NCBI RefSeq assembly: GCF_025370935.1 | Contig: NC_133474.1 | Coordinates: 12,762,681 to 12,826,680, forward strand | Direction: 5' to 3' | DNA from: Choristoneura fumiferana | Taxonomy: Eukaryota; Arthropoda; Insecta; Lepidoptera; Tortricidae | DNA length: 64,000 bases | In this document: piece after piece, positions 34,770 to 47,299 of the stretch | Layout: the number at the start of each line of letters is the position of its first letter | How positions within the stretch are numbered: the stretch's first letter is position 1 | Notes under the pieces: model-generated | The model's input: only the letters and a program-made list of their open reading frames with translations | What the model was told of the DNA's origin: nothing | Databases searched by the model: none | Position numbers and translations under genes: made by a program

Positions 34770-36865
34770 GTCTACATTCTTCAAACGTTCCAACAGTAGG
34801 GATATGATAGCGATGGTTTAAAATGCCGAATAAAAGACTCTACCGGGCAATGTATTTAACTGGTTTTGGCAGCCACAGTTTTTACTTTGATATCCTTACA
34901 TATAGCTTCGTTTAATTACTTCATACGTAAATACCAATGTGTGTAATTTTCAGCTCAATTACATTGCTAAAATTATCACTAAAACCCGTCGACGGCAACA
35001 GAATAACAAATCCAATTCCCGACACTCGCGGAATCTGCGCACGCAAGAAATAAAACTCGACAGGGAATTCTATTTCAAAACGCATTTTCCATACAAATAC
35101 TTAATTTCGAAGTAAAGTACGACCATTATGCTGGCGGGTTCGCATTTAAATTATACCGGCGGATCGTTTATAGGCCATAACCGAATTTGGGAATTAGCTA
35201 TAAAACAACATTTGATACGGGCAGCGGGTGCGGGTTGGCAATTTGAATTTGGCTCGTACCTTCATTGGCTTGCATGGCGCGTGCGGCGCGTTATCTTCTG
35301 CCATATTGCCACCTCGCCTCCGCTCTCGCCGCGCACAGGTGGCTGCCAATCATACCTCCCACCGAATACTCCCAATACTCCTTAGTATGGGTTCTTTATA
35401 TAGAATATTTAACGTTGTTGCATTCGTTCTGCGGCATGACTTCGTTTCCCATAATTTCATTTGTAGGTTATTTAATTTGCCATAGTAGTTTCGGGCTATA
35501 ACCTTAATTTGCCATAATTCTAGTTCTGGCATTCGCGTAATAGTATGCATTATTAAAATATCCTTTATTTGCCATAATTCTAGTTCTTGCATTTGCATAA
35601 TATTACGCGAATATGTTAATAATTGATATTTTAATAATAATTGAAGATGTGCTAATCTAAAAATAAATAATAAATTTTTGGTTGGCAGTGAGCAATAAAA
35701 ACGAACAAGCAAGACATGTCGGGGTGGAAATTATTTTCTATTCAGAATTACCTACTTCCTATTACGTAGTGTTAAAAAGTCAGTAATTTAAAAATATCCA
35801 ATATTTATGTACCTATTGTGACTTGAAATTTTATTTGAAGGTAGCTCTTATAGCACAATCAATAAGAAAAGTCTGAAAATCTTATTTTTTGTCGCTCTGT
35901 CTATATCAATAACCATCTAAAATTACCCTACACAATGAAACTAACACTGGATAATCAAAGATAATAAAATTTGTATGGAACCCTCGTGCGCGAGTCCGAC
36001 TCGTACTTGGCCCGTTTTTTTAACTGGTAGAGGTCTGCCTAATTAATAACACTTATATGTAATTACTAATTGAAACGCATTTTCATTGGTCGAACGATAA
36101 AATATATGAACTGTAATTGCTAGAGGCCAGCAGCTGTATGTGGTCTAATGTATCCCGTAAACAGACGCGAATTATAGCTCTCTCTCTATTTGATATTACG
36201 AATACTGGCGTCGTGTGTCGTGACTGGAAGAATAGCCAGCAACGCCAATAGAAGCTTGCTCATTCGTACTATACTAATGAGCATTAAAATTTAAAACAGT
36301 TTGGTAAACTATTCTAGCTACGTCCCATAACTTGATTACCTACACTAAAAAGGTCGAAATAAAACTAAGCGATCCTTCTACTATAAACTACCATGGCACT
36401 TATAATCTATATTATTCCCATCTTTCCGGAGATAGGATGGCTTCAGGCCATATTTTCGCGTCAGACCCAAGTTTTGCAACATAAACGAGTGACTAAACAA
36501 TTACGTTAGAAGTGGGGCTTGTCATTCAAAGAAGCGTTGTTAAGTACACGCCAATGGGCACGGAGCCGTGTGAATAGCGAACCCTAGCATTAAGCCGAGC
36601 GCGCAATTCCGCAAATACGTAAAACAATAATGATAGTGGTCACTACGAATATTGTGTCTGTAATTTAAGTCTGCGGATCGTGCCAAACGATACACCCTGC
36701 ATCGTTTAGCGATCAGATGTTTTTTCCGTCTTTCACTGCATCAGAATAAGAATTTTATATTAGCGTATCTGGTTGTTGCATTCTCATTGTTTACTTTAAA
36801 ATAACAAAAGTCACTTTCGACCATGCGGATTTCCTATGATTGCTACCTACAAATTAAAGTCCACT
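34770..36865. other. unique DNA, GC patch at 35210-35350
   Basis: The GC patch is open in three frames and not convincing as coding. A family B-like end lies at 35975-36018. Confidence 0.4.
35470..35640 (+). repeat. 60-bp direct repeat with inverted arms
   Basis: ATTTGCCATAATTCTAGTTC occurs at 35507 and 35567, a weaker one near 35477. ATTCGCGTAATA (35531) and TATTACGCGAAT (35601) are perfect complements. Confidence 0.55.
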
Positions 36866-36869
36866 TCAA

Positions 36870-37010
36870 GGGGCTATTTCATAACCCATTGTTTAATTTT
36901 ATTTGACAGATAAATGTGCTGCCATCTCCGTCTATTCGAACAAAACAAACAGAGACGGCATCACATTTATACGTCAATTAAATGTAATCAATGGATGGTG
37001 AAACAGGGGG
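36870..37010. mobile_element. foldback MITE, roughly 65-bp arms
   Basis: Left GGGGCTATTTCATAACCCAT with GACAGATAAATGTGCTGCCA; right complement ends GGATGGTGAAACAGGGGG. Only about 10 bp separates the arms. Confidence 0.75.
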
Positions 37011-37014
37011 TAAA

Positions 37015-38950
37015 TCTTTTAAAAATGTTCGGCGAAAACAGCAAACCCAGCTTAAGTTGAATATATAAATGTAGTGGATTCTCAGATTTTCTTAATTTAG
37101 GTATTTGCAAATTGAGGAATAGTGTATCATCACTTCTGATTTTGATATATAAGCGAACCAACAATTACAATTGTCAGACTTTGAGTTTGACATTCGTACG
37201 CAGTCAATTGCGATCTCATCGGATTGCAAAATAAAACCGACCAATCTTTTAGTTACCTACTTGGAATCGGCGAATTTTGTGCCTAAAGTTTATGACTCGA
37301 ATTTATCTAATTAATCATGATTGGTTAAAATGAATTATGTACTCAAAACTCTACAAACACCCAAAACTAATTTGAACTGAACGTTTATTTATATCCCAGA
37401 AAATTACAAAATCATTAGGAAGTTATTCCTCAGTTTTGCTGATCTTTATCAAATTCTAAGCAGTAAACTAGTTGGAAATTGGTTATGTCGCTGGCAGTTA
37501 GCGGAACTCATTACAGAAGTCGTTTGTATAACACAGTTCCGCACTCAGGACGCCTAGCACAACTTACTATTTCACATTTGTTAGTATGTGCGTCTCTATT
37601 ATACGAGGGTAGTTAAAATGGGACGCAAGCAGCAAGTCACAACAGCTTGGCGCACCATGCAGGACTCGCCCGGCCTTCGCGTCAGGTAACCGAAAAAATA
37701 ACTGAGCGGAAAATAAATTAATTTTGAAACACGCGATGGAACTGACTGTTATAAGTGAAATAACTCTGCTTTCATGATTACCTTTGTGGTTTTAAGTCCC
37801 ATTTGATTAGGTAAGCTATTTAGATCTCAATCACGAAAATATGCCCAATTTTTATTTTCAACTCAATCAAATTAAACCCGCAAGGTATCTTGAATGCCGT
37901 ACAAGTTTATTTCTCGTTGTGTTTCATTAAAACGGATGGCGCACCACGCAACAACATAGTCTATTTGTAGGTTTATTTTCTATTCTATTGCTTCAATTAT
38001 TTTCGCAGGCACTTATTTCATTAGCAACCTTCTATTTTGCTCTACGGAGGCGAATCTCTACGTAGATTCATCTAGACGAGGAAAGGCTAAACTCTGTACA
38101 GAGTTTAGTGAATTTATACGTTTACTCCGTGACTGGTTTACCTCTGGCCATTTCATTTTAATAGGCTTAGCAAGGATCCAATGAAATCGTATCAGCTTTC
38201 GAATGAATTAAATTTTAGGATTATTGCAATTTTAATTTGTTCACAAATAGTACAGTTAATAACGCTTTTCTTTTCTTTTTAAATACGTCTTTATTAAGTA
38301 GATATGATTCCGAAATATGTATTAAGTAATTTCTAGGCACCCAGCTGCGATAAGTGAAGGCATCGCGCACAGGAAGTGGGCCCGTCCGGCGCCATGCATC
38401 GCTTCCTCCGCCGCCCGGCATCGCTTCCGTTTCCGCAAGATCATGTCTCAATACACGACAGAGCCCGCCCCTTGCGACGCGACATTTTTCTAACTGAGCT
38501 TTGATATCGCAATTTATTTGCTTGTCAATTTCAGGAAGAGGCCACGCGACTTATGGCGCTAAGGTCGCTGCGAAGCAGTAAATCAAGCCAATGTCAATGT
38601 AAAGATTATTAATAGATCAGTTACTGCGAACGTTTCCTTGATAAAATGCCATTAGTATGATAAGTATCTCGGATGACTCTAGTTCTTGAAGGATTTATGT
38701 TTTTAATAAATTTAATATTGCATCTTTATGAATGTGCATGAAGTCCACTCCGTTTATGACATATTTATAAGGATCGTCAGTTTAGTCATTATTCGCGATA
38801 GTAGGCACTTAAAACCAAGTATTTAGATATTAAATATCTCTTACAATTTGGTGTTAGATATATCCGGCACTGCGTTCTTACTCGTGAAATTATTTTGATT
38901 ATATCTATGAGGTTCGTTAAAATCTGATAGAAAGAGTTTATATTTAATCA
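37015..38950. other. unique DNA with possible mini-exon
   Basis: 37618-37686 holds ATG followed by 22 codons (MGRKQQVTTAWRTMQDSPGL...) and CGTCAG|GTAACC, which could be a first exon ending at a donor or a 23-codon ORF ending in TAA. 38335-38480 is another GC block. Neither is supported beyond this. Confidence 0.25.
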
Positions 38951-38956
38951 ATTTCA

Positions 38957-40300
38957 GGAGGAAAGGGTTTAGCAGGCTAAGGAAGGACATGTGGCCCCTG
39001 TGAGGAATAGTTGAATTGGTGAATGTCAATTGTTTGTCGCCTCATAACTAGTAATCACTCCAAGTTTCAGCCCTCTATCATGAACTGTCACAGAGATAAT
39101 GTCAAAAATGTATTCTTTTAACATTTTTTCCAAAATCGTTTCGTTTTTAGGGTTCCAGAGCCAAAATGGCAAAAACGGAACCTTTATAGTTTCGCCATGT
39201 CTGTCTGTCTGTCCGTCCGTCCGTCCGTCCGCGGCTTTGCTCAGGGACTATCAATGTTAGAAAGCTGTAAATTTGCACGAATATATAATAATATGTAAAC
39301 TATGCCGACAAAATGGTACATTAAAAAATTCTTAAAAAAATTTTTGTGGGTACCTATAGACGTAAAGAGGGGTTTTTTTTTCTCATCCAACCCTATGGTG
39401 TGGGGTATCGTTGGATAGGTATTTTTTAAGTGGGTGGAAAATTTTTAAAAAACTCAGGATGGTAAGAATTAAGACTCATCATTCTTTATACTATAATAAT
39501 AAAGAAATCGCAGTAAGGAACCTTAGACTTGGCACGAATTTGTCTAGATTACATTACTTTTTAGAGATAAACAAGCAGCTCCATCGAGAGTTGGCTAGTT
39601 TTTTACAGAATGTTTTGGTGGGATATTACTTAATTTTTGTAATGGCTACGGAACCCTATTTTGGGCGTGTCCGATACGCTCTTGGCCGGTTTTTTCTCCT
39701 AATCTATACCAGCTAAAGCATTGAAACAAAATCACAGCTACGTGGTTTGAGTGGAAGTATACCTTACAATTTTGTTAATATTTTATACGTGAAAAATAAA
39801 AACAAAAAATTACAATTTATTTTTTGACAGCTTTTTTAACAAGTTTTTTTGAAAGTACACCTATGAAAAAATCATATAAATCATAGTTTTTTTATATGTT
39901 GCACGAATTATAATTAATTGATTTTTTGTATGGTAGTACCTAGCTAATACTATTTGCAATTTATATGATTTTTTCATAGGTGTTCCTTGAAATAAACTTG
40001 TTGGAAAGAGCTGTCAAAAAATATTTTTTATAAAATATTAATAAAACTGTAGGGTATACTCTCACAAAAACAACGTAGCAGTGATTTTGTTTCAGTGCTT
40101 TAGCTGCTATGGATTAGAAGAAAAACGAGTTTGTTTTTTTTTTTAAGAAAATACATTTTTGTCATTATCTGTGTGACAGTTAAAGATAGAGGGCTGAAAG
40201 TTGGAGTGATTACTAGTTATGAGGCGACAAACAATTGACATTTACCAATTCAACTATTCCTCACAGGGGTCACGTGTTCCTCCTTAGCCTGCTAAACCAC
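38957..40300. repeat. 1.34-kb foldback split by family B
   Basis: The left arm (38957-39135 and 39704-39886) and right arm (39950-40300) are inverted copies with few differences; shared stretches include GGTTTAGCAGGCTAAGGA, TTGTTTGTCGCCTCATAACT and CACCTATGAAAAAATCATAT. The loop is about 60 nt. The left arm is interrupted by a family B copy. Each restored arm would be about 350 bp. No ORF of its own. Confidence 0.82.
39143..39703 (+). mobile_element. repeat family B, near full length
   Basis: Starts TTTTTAGGGTTCCAGAGCCA, has a TGTCTGTCTGTCCGTCCG run (39203-39230) and CCCTATGGTGTGGGGTATCG, and ends GGCTACGGAACCCTATTTTG, GGGCGTGTCCGATACGCTCT, TGGCCGGTTTTTT. Inserted in the left arm of the foldback at 38957. 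Confidence 0.75.
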
Positions 40301-40304
40301 TTTT

Positions 40305-41338
40305 TCTAACTTTTGTCTCACGTCGTACCTATTGCTAACTTTTGTCTCACGTTGGATAAAAATAACTACTCAGTTATATTTAAAGGATTTTATCTAACTT
40401 GAAATATTCATATGTATTAATTTAGCATAAGAAAAGTAAAAATTTACAATGTTTCCGGGTTGAGTGAAAACCGTTTATTCAAGCCAATCAATTTTAGTAA
40501 ACCTGCAATGACAGAGCGCGCCTGCTCACACAGGGAAACCTGGGAGGCTGGGATGAATCTAACATTCATCACTAACGAAGAAAAGCATGAAAACGTGATA
40601 TATTTTAGTGAGTAGAGGAAATGACAGGCGATGATTAATTTGATGCACCATACAGATAAGCTGCTCAGTACGATCGGTGCGCGACAAGATAGGAACGCGG
40701 CTGATTGTGTTGGGGTGTCCGGCAGAACATGTGGACAATCTTTCACGCTCATGTGTGAGCTCACCCTTTTATTGGTCGGAGGGTGGAGCGCGAGGATAGT
40801 ATGGATCGCTCAGACAGACGGACACTTGACCTAGCTGAAAGTTATTCTAAAAATAATCTTGTCGGCTCTTAGTCTAGACTTGTAAATTAAGACCAGAGGC
40901 TTTATTGTTTAACACACTTATAATCACAATCGTTTTCACCACTTTTTCCTATCGCCCGCTATAAATAAATGATGGCGGAAAGAGATGGTTTATGTGATCG
41001 CGAATGGATTATTTGAAAATATGCAGATATTTTTTGCATATTCTGTAAGTCTAGAGAAAAACTAAAGTTAAGCTTCGACGAGGCTACAGTCCTGCAAGGT
41101 CCCCCTACTGACCCAATGGAGGCGAGGCGGAAGCGTGAGTATTGACGTCTGCCAAACAGCCGTGCATCACGCGAGCTCCGTCGAACATTTGTTTCAAAAA
41201 TAATACTCGTACGTGAAAGAGTCTAAGTGCTTGATACAATCGAAAGTAAACTCTATACGCTCATTGTACATTGTTGTGCGATGAGTGTTACCATATATTA
41301 TAATGGTAACTTTTCTCAATAAAGACCTATGAACCTCT
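40305..41338. other. unique DNA
   Basis: 40500-40830 is base-balanced with a 106-residue minus frame lacking any recognised domain; a plus frame overlaps it. No repeat seen. Confidence 0.4.
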
Positions 41339-41340
41339 TT

Positions 41341-41603
41341 GGCTGGGTTCATTTCGCAGCTAACTTTTGGCAACCTGATTCATTCCACAACTTTTCACTC
41401 ATTCATTTCCATTTACGTAATTTATATAAATATTTCAAGATTTATTTCAGGGCCATCTAGAACACTTTAGGTAAGGTTATGTTAGTTTCATAAAAATCCT
41501 GAAATATTTACCTACAGTACCTATCAGAGATATTAAACAGTTGCGAAATGAATCAAGTTGCCAAACGTTAGTTGCGAAACATTAGTAGTGAACCCTTCGG
41601 CTG
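41341..41603. mobile_element. foldback MITE
   Basis: GGGTTCATTTCGCAGCTAAC and TTTTGGCAACCTGATTCATT at the left pair with AATGAATCAAGTTGCCAAAC and GTTGCGAAAC...GTGAACCC at the right. Inner arms (AAATATTTCAAGATTT) also pair, so the whole 263 bp can fold. Confidence 0.7.
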
Positions 41604-41604
41604 A

Positions 41605-44088
41605 CCTTTTAGAGTAGGTTCTCTAAAACAATATATTACCTGGATGCATTATTAGATTAACTTCGTAGTATCATCTATGTAGACATATTCTTGATCTGCG
41701 GGCATTGTAAATAGAACTTCAAAGAATTATTTCATGATATGTTATTTCAGACCAGTTACTTAGATCTAAGAGTTTGTAGAGTTTAGTGAGGAGCTTGGTT
41801 TTTAAGGATTTTTTAAACAATAACAAAAATAAACTTTTTACTCGTAGTATTACTTAAGCTCTCGTGAGACATATTTAAAAAAAATACAAAATTATAGTAA
41901 AATAATTAAAATAAATAAATTTTCTATTTTCATTTCAATACTAAGCTTGTGGCTATATGGCTTACGTAAAATATTTTTTTGGTGGGATTATTATAACCGT
42001 CGTATCTTACTAGCACGGGATGATACTGATAAATATATGATAGAGATCCACCATAATCCCAGCCTCCTCGTTGATTAGAGTCCGCGGAGGGTGCGGGGAA
42101 GAGAGCGTGAAATTGTCTGCTCACTTCTGTAAATATAATTTCGGCAACAAAAGGACTATAAATGGTACGGGTCGCAGTGCAAGTGTCCCATTCTTGTTAT
42201 ACGCATTTTAAAAATTATACCCCCACGTATTAGGGTGATCATGTGTTTCATAATGTCATCAATATTATTAAGTTTTAAAAGATTAGTACGAAATCGAATT
42301 GGCAGGTGCGCTATCAATAACTACATAATATACGTTCTTTATTAGTTCAAGTGTTTATCACTTCATAATACCTAGATATTGTGCAAATTTGCATAGCGGA
42401 GCGGAGGAACTTGAATCGCGTACCATTTCAGGACAAAGTAATTATTAAAATAAGATACACGGGTCACTCACGTATTAACAGACAAGGTATGCCCAACTGT
42501 TTCGAACTAATCCGTTGTTCTTTCTAAAGGAGAGCTCTAACGGAAGGTCTTCCGTGAACTGCGCTCCAGCACTCTGCACCGCACAGTTCACGACTGGCTT
42601 TTTATTCTAGCATTCCTTAACAATAAAACACGGATTAGTTTTTCAATTATTTATCAAGAACATCCATACCTGATTTACAGTTTCTCAACACATTAGGATT
42701 TAGCATTTAGCATGTTGTATCGTTGTTATTTTTGTGTTCTGTAACTTTATATAAATATGTATTATAAGCCTATTTCCAATGTAAACCATACGAGTAATAT
42801 ATTTACACTTGAGAGTTAATAAGGATTTATATGCTAATAACAAATTAATTTTAATGTGTGTGTTTTAACACTTTTAAAAAATATGTCGACTTCCAGTCGT
42901 TGAACAATTAGCGAATGAGGTCAAAACGTGTTTAGCATACCTCAGTTTTCAATACGTGTATCTTTTTTTTATAAGTACCTATATCAGTGTCTCAAGGTAG
43001 TTTTAAAAAACTTTTTATTAACTTCACCTCGTAGGTATATTATTTATTTGTATAAAATCCATTAAGTGTCAAACCACAATATTCATTTTCTTTACAATTC
43101 GGCTGATTAATTACAGCAAGCCTCCATTTGGGCTGGCGCGGAGATACGGAATCACTTTATGGCTTATTTTATTGAATTAATGCATTAGCCCGTGACTAAT
43201 GGAATCACAAAACAAATAAAATTAAAATGTAAATAGTGTAACGACAAAATGCTAATAATAAATTTCTCCATTTTAATAACTGTAACTGTGCGAAGGGGAG
43301 CTTCTGGCCTGTTAAGTCAATATAACACTTCCATTACTCCAAATTAAATTCCTCGGGGAGAGAGATGAAGTTTTTATTCTGCGCAGACAAAGGCCCGGAA
43401 GAAAACTGGCCGAGTAATAAGGGATATTTACTCGCTACTTACATATATCACCGGCTACCTAGCCAGGTACTACAAATAATGCCCTACGTGAGATTAAGTC
43501 AGTTTTCAAATTGCCATCTTCAGCCGGCCAAACGCAAAATACCGGATAGTTTAAGTGCAAATGGCGTATTTGCTGCATTTTTAAATACACGCTTATGCGC
43601 GTTATTAATTGGGAATCTGTAAATGAGTTGACGAGAAATTGACAAATCGTTGCAAAAAGCACTTGTTGCCGAATAAGCTTTGCGAAGGTCGCAAGTGTGC
43701 AGCCGCGTGTGCATCGTATTAATATTTTACGGAATTAATCATTATAATCCTTCTGGCAAACAAGTCGCCCTCGGGGGCGAGAACAATATAATGAAGTTGT
43801 CATTTTTTAGACTGCATGAGGGAGGCTGGAGGAAATCCAAATTGAATCATGCGGCGAGGGAATTGTGCTATTATGTTATTAAATACAGGAGGGCGCGACC
43901 CTGTGAGTTATTTTTTTGTGCGAAGGGCGTCGAGAAGACAGTTAACAGTTTTCACAATAGAATTATGATATAATTTGACACAACAAGGCTGCGAGATATG
44001 CATTTAGCAAATCTGATTATGGCTCTAGTTAAAGCACTGAACCGTATGCACATTATGGTTTAAAATTTATTTTTTACAAGCTTTTATT
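41605..44088. other. unique DNA with candidate conserved noncoding block
   Basis: 43100-43970 is repeat-free and base-balanced, with several TAAT-core sites (GAATTAATGCATTAGC at about 43174) and open frames on both strands that overlap one another. A regulatory block is more likely than a gene. Confidence 0.35.
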
Positions 44089-44089
44089 C

Positions 44090-44455
44090 AGTTTCACCTG
44101 TCCCGTTGTCTGTCTGTCTGTGTGTAATTAAATCTTGCAAGTTAAATTTGACCAACTTCCAGTAGTCAGATTGACTTGAAATTTGGAATACTTATTGAAT
44201 TGAAGAAAATTTGATTTTTTGTTGTTTTTTTTTAAATTGAAGTGAATTTTCATATGATTTATGTACAATAAACAGCTACAATACAATACAATACATCCTG
44301 GTAGTCCAACCAGGATCGTCTCCGCAGGACGGAACTCTTCAACGGTTAATTGCATCGACTTGAAATTTGGTATGCAAATGTAGTAGGGCGACAATGTAAG
44401 TACAGTCAAAAAATAGTACAGTCAGCAAAAAAGCTTGGATTAAAAATGTATTTTT
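44090..44455 (+). repeat. interspersed repeat with CTGT run
   Basis: CTGTCTGTCTGTGTGT, then two GACTTGAAATTTGG phrases (44172 and 44359) and GTCCAACCAGGATCGTCTCC. TACAGTCAGCAAAAAAGCTT at 44417 is matched inverted at 57653-57675, suggesting a shared element end. Confidence 0.45.
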
Positions 44456-44458
44456 TAT

Positions 44459-44745
44459 GAAAATACAAATTGAAATATAGATGCACAGAAAAACCAGAAA
44501 AATAAGACCAGCACTGGGAATCGAACCCAGGTCCTCGGTATTCCGTACCGCGTGCTATACCGCTACACCACTGATGGTCAACGGTACAGACACGAATTTC
44601 CCCTATGCACCTCATATCTCAGCTTGTTTGTTTCTTATTTAGCCACTTAAGCAGTGACGCTAGCGACATCTATACCGTAGCCCTCATCGAGAAACTTTCG
44701 GCACTCCATTGGAACTATAGAGATGTCGTAACTAAGCAATCAAAT
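44459..44745 (-). mobile_element. TLE-3, copy 2
   Basis: Same layout as 8514-8780, with the tRNA-like part complete: B box, and an anticodon-arm hairpin with stem CGGTA/TACCG. The tRNA-like block lies toward the 3' side of the element, after about 170 bp of shared upstream sequence, unlike a standard SINE with a 5' tRNA head. Confidence 0.77.
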
Positions 44746-44747
44746 TA

Positions 44748-44838
44748 AGATTGTTTTTTTGGAATCTTTTTGTATTTTTTGTATCTTTTTGTGTTTTTGT
44801 TTAAAATACAAAAATATTCCAAAAAACCAATCGCAATT
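44748..44838. repeat. AT-rich imperfect palindrome
   Basis: GATTGTTTTTTTGGAATC and TTTTTGTATTTTTT pair with AAAATACAAAAATATTCC and AAAAAACCAATCGC. Directly follows TLE-3 copy 2. Confidence 0.5.
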
Positions 44839-44849
44839 TTTATGGTTAA

Positions 44850-47295
44850 GATATTACCTGTCACAAAGGACATAATTATTTTGTTAAAATTGTTGACATG
44901 AAAAATATTATAAGTAATCATTATCTAGTACCTAGGTACTGGCTGTGCTAAGCTCAGTTAAAATAGTAGGTATACATGTATTTTATGTAATAGATACCTA
45001 TTCCGAAGTCAAATTAAATTAAACGTGTTAAATATTTACATTTTCGTAATGTAAATGTAACCCTATGTTTACTAACACATTCATAAGTATATACACTCAT
45101 CTTACTTCTATATCACACTCAAAAGAGCTAAGAGCGAAATGAAAGCTTTTATCCATATGTCAGAGAGAGTACTTACAGCGGCTTATTGTCACCCCCGCTA
45201 GAGAATTTGATAAAGCGTGTGCGAATATTAACAAAAGGAATATCTTGTTAAATTGATATTGCCGTATGTTTTAAACGAATGTCGTCCTTAGCCATGCGTG
45301 CCGCTCAGCCAGAGGGACCATTATCGATTGCACGCCTCGCGGAAGATACGGCGTTTCGATGAACCGGGCGTGAAATTGTCTCCACTGGAAAATGTATATT
45401 TCAAAGGGGAAGATTAAAATATTATCCATGTTAAGTAAATATTCAAATGAATATTTGCCGTGTTAGACAACAATGGGCGCTCACAAAGGGGAAGGTGCCG
45501 TAATTTGATAGATACCTATCTACAAAACGGTCTCTTCGTTAAGGGACGTCCCTGTTATTATAAATTATAAGCGCGATTTGGGAATTCTCGTGAATTAAAC
45601 GGTTCTCAGAGAAATGGGCGGACATAATTGCCTATTGTTTAGGTTTTTAAATGGCTACTTTAAAATCACGCGCCTGGTTGTTTTTAATTGCTTTAGCGTT
45701 TGTTATCAGCTTTGCTTTCACGAAAATATAGAGACGTCATTTTCTTTTCAGTGCCTAGCAAAAAAAAAATTTGTGAGGAATCTCTTAGATATTATTAAGT
45801 TAAAAAGGCATTGGTTGGATGAAATTTACGATGTTTTGTAAGGAAAAGTAAACTCTATTCATAAAGAGGAAAAATAGGTTACTGCAACTGAAGGCTAAGG
45901 TCAAAATGACAGATAAAGACAAACAATAAAGCAAAAGCAAAGAGGTTGGAGAGTACAAAGCAAAAGTTTAATAGGTTTTATGAATGAGCGGAGTATTCGA
46001 GCGTTACGTTTTACAACCTGGGCAACAACGTTTGACTGAACAAATCAAAACCTCGACATAGACGAAATCATCGATTATATTGATGGAGCAATGTTTTAAA
46101 ATTTCAATTGAATTTAAACGTAGTTAATGTCTCAAGCACTAAGACGAGTTATTTATACGAAAGTTGTGCTGAAAAAGTAATCAATCTCCATTCCAGAAAA
46201 TTGAATCAGCGTCATAATTAAAGTATTAAGTCATAGTAGAATGAATCTGTTCGTCAGTAGAGTGATTGCACTCGCACAATGTGTCATGTAAATGACTACA
46301 CTTGCTCTGCCTCCGCTGGGACCGAAGCTATTGTTATAATAAAATGCCATCTAGCTGTATGAAGTACAGGCGCAGGGCGTATTGGCATTTATGAGTTGGG
46401 GAAATTCGTTTTTTTCGTATACCCTTTTTTCAGGTAAGTAAGGTTGGCCTTTTTTCAAGTGATTAATATATTTAGTTATTAACTAGAATTCACTCTTAAT
46501 TTTTTATTACGGACAATTTGGTTGGGTTAGGTTATAACTTAAATTGTGTTACAACAATGACTGTGTATCTTTGATTTTTGATAACCCTAGAATAAGTATT
46601 TGAAATTTCAAGTTAAATTCGAATTAATTAATTATAAAGTATTTCCAGTTGCAATAAATACATGACTACGAAAATAGGTATCTTACTCTCTCAGCTGCTT
46701 GAGATGAAGAGCGAGACAGAGGCATTTGTTAGAGACACAGGGTAAAATAAATTGAGAAGAAAAAGATTAAAAGAACATTGAATAATACTCGTATAAATCG
46801 AGCCCCATTCAGCACAATATTTAGTATATATGTATATTAATTTCTAATTTAAAGACAGTGGTAAAAATGGATTAAGGTAAAGATTCATCCCTATGCGTGT
46901 GTGCAGCGCGAGGGTGTAACATGTTTATATGTTTATTTTAATACGCGTGTCGTGCGTATAATACGGAATTTATTACGGCGCGACCCTCCGCCGGATTAAT
47001 GCGATACGGAAGATTTGAATTCGGAGCATTAACTTGGATTGGTACATTCTGCCAGCCGGGGGGAGGTGTCTCCCGTGTGTATAGCTTCAACTTGTCGCTT
47101 ACTGATTAATGAATCATAATTAAGACGTTTCAGCAAAATATATCAAAGGAGATTGACAGGGTTTAAACCAAATGCTGCCCGGAAATGAAAATACCACTAA
47201 CGACTTCCTCGCTTTACTTTCTATTGGAATAAACATTTAGTTTGTAAATTGTCGATTAGTACCTAATTAAGAAAATGATGATTAGTATTGTACCT
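44850..47295. other. unique DNA with candidate regulatory blocks
   Basis: 45280-45480 and 46890-47130 are base-balanced with ATCGAT and TAAT-core motifs (GATTAATGAATCATAATTAA at about 47103). The MITE-like 45853-45992 is the only repeat seen. Confidence 0.35.
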
Positions 47296-47299
47296 ACTA

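Noticed and set aside
35128..35501. Three overlapping plus frames near 35.1-35.5 kb
   Set aside because: All three registers are open across a GC patch, which argues against any one being selected as coding.
39203..39230. Tetranucleotide run as an independent microsatellite
   Set aside because: CTGT/CCGT units are an internal part of family B.
39411..39716. 101-residue frame
   Set aside because: Lies wholly in family B; the end VMATEPYFGRVRYALGRFF recurs wherever that repeat end occurs (also 58706-58909).
40444..40764. 106-residue minus frame
   Set aside because: No motif, and an overlapping plus frame is equally open; not enough to call a gene.
43365..43973. Several overlapping frames on both strands
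   Set aside because: Mutual overlap in different frames and strands without codon bias fits noncoding DNA.
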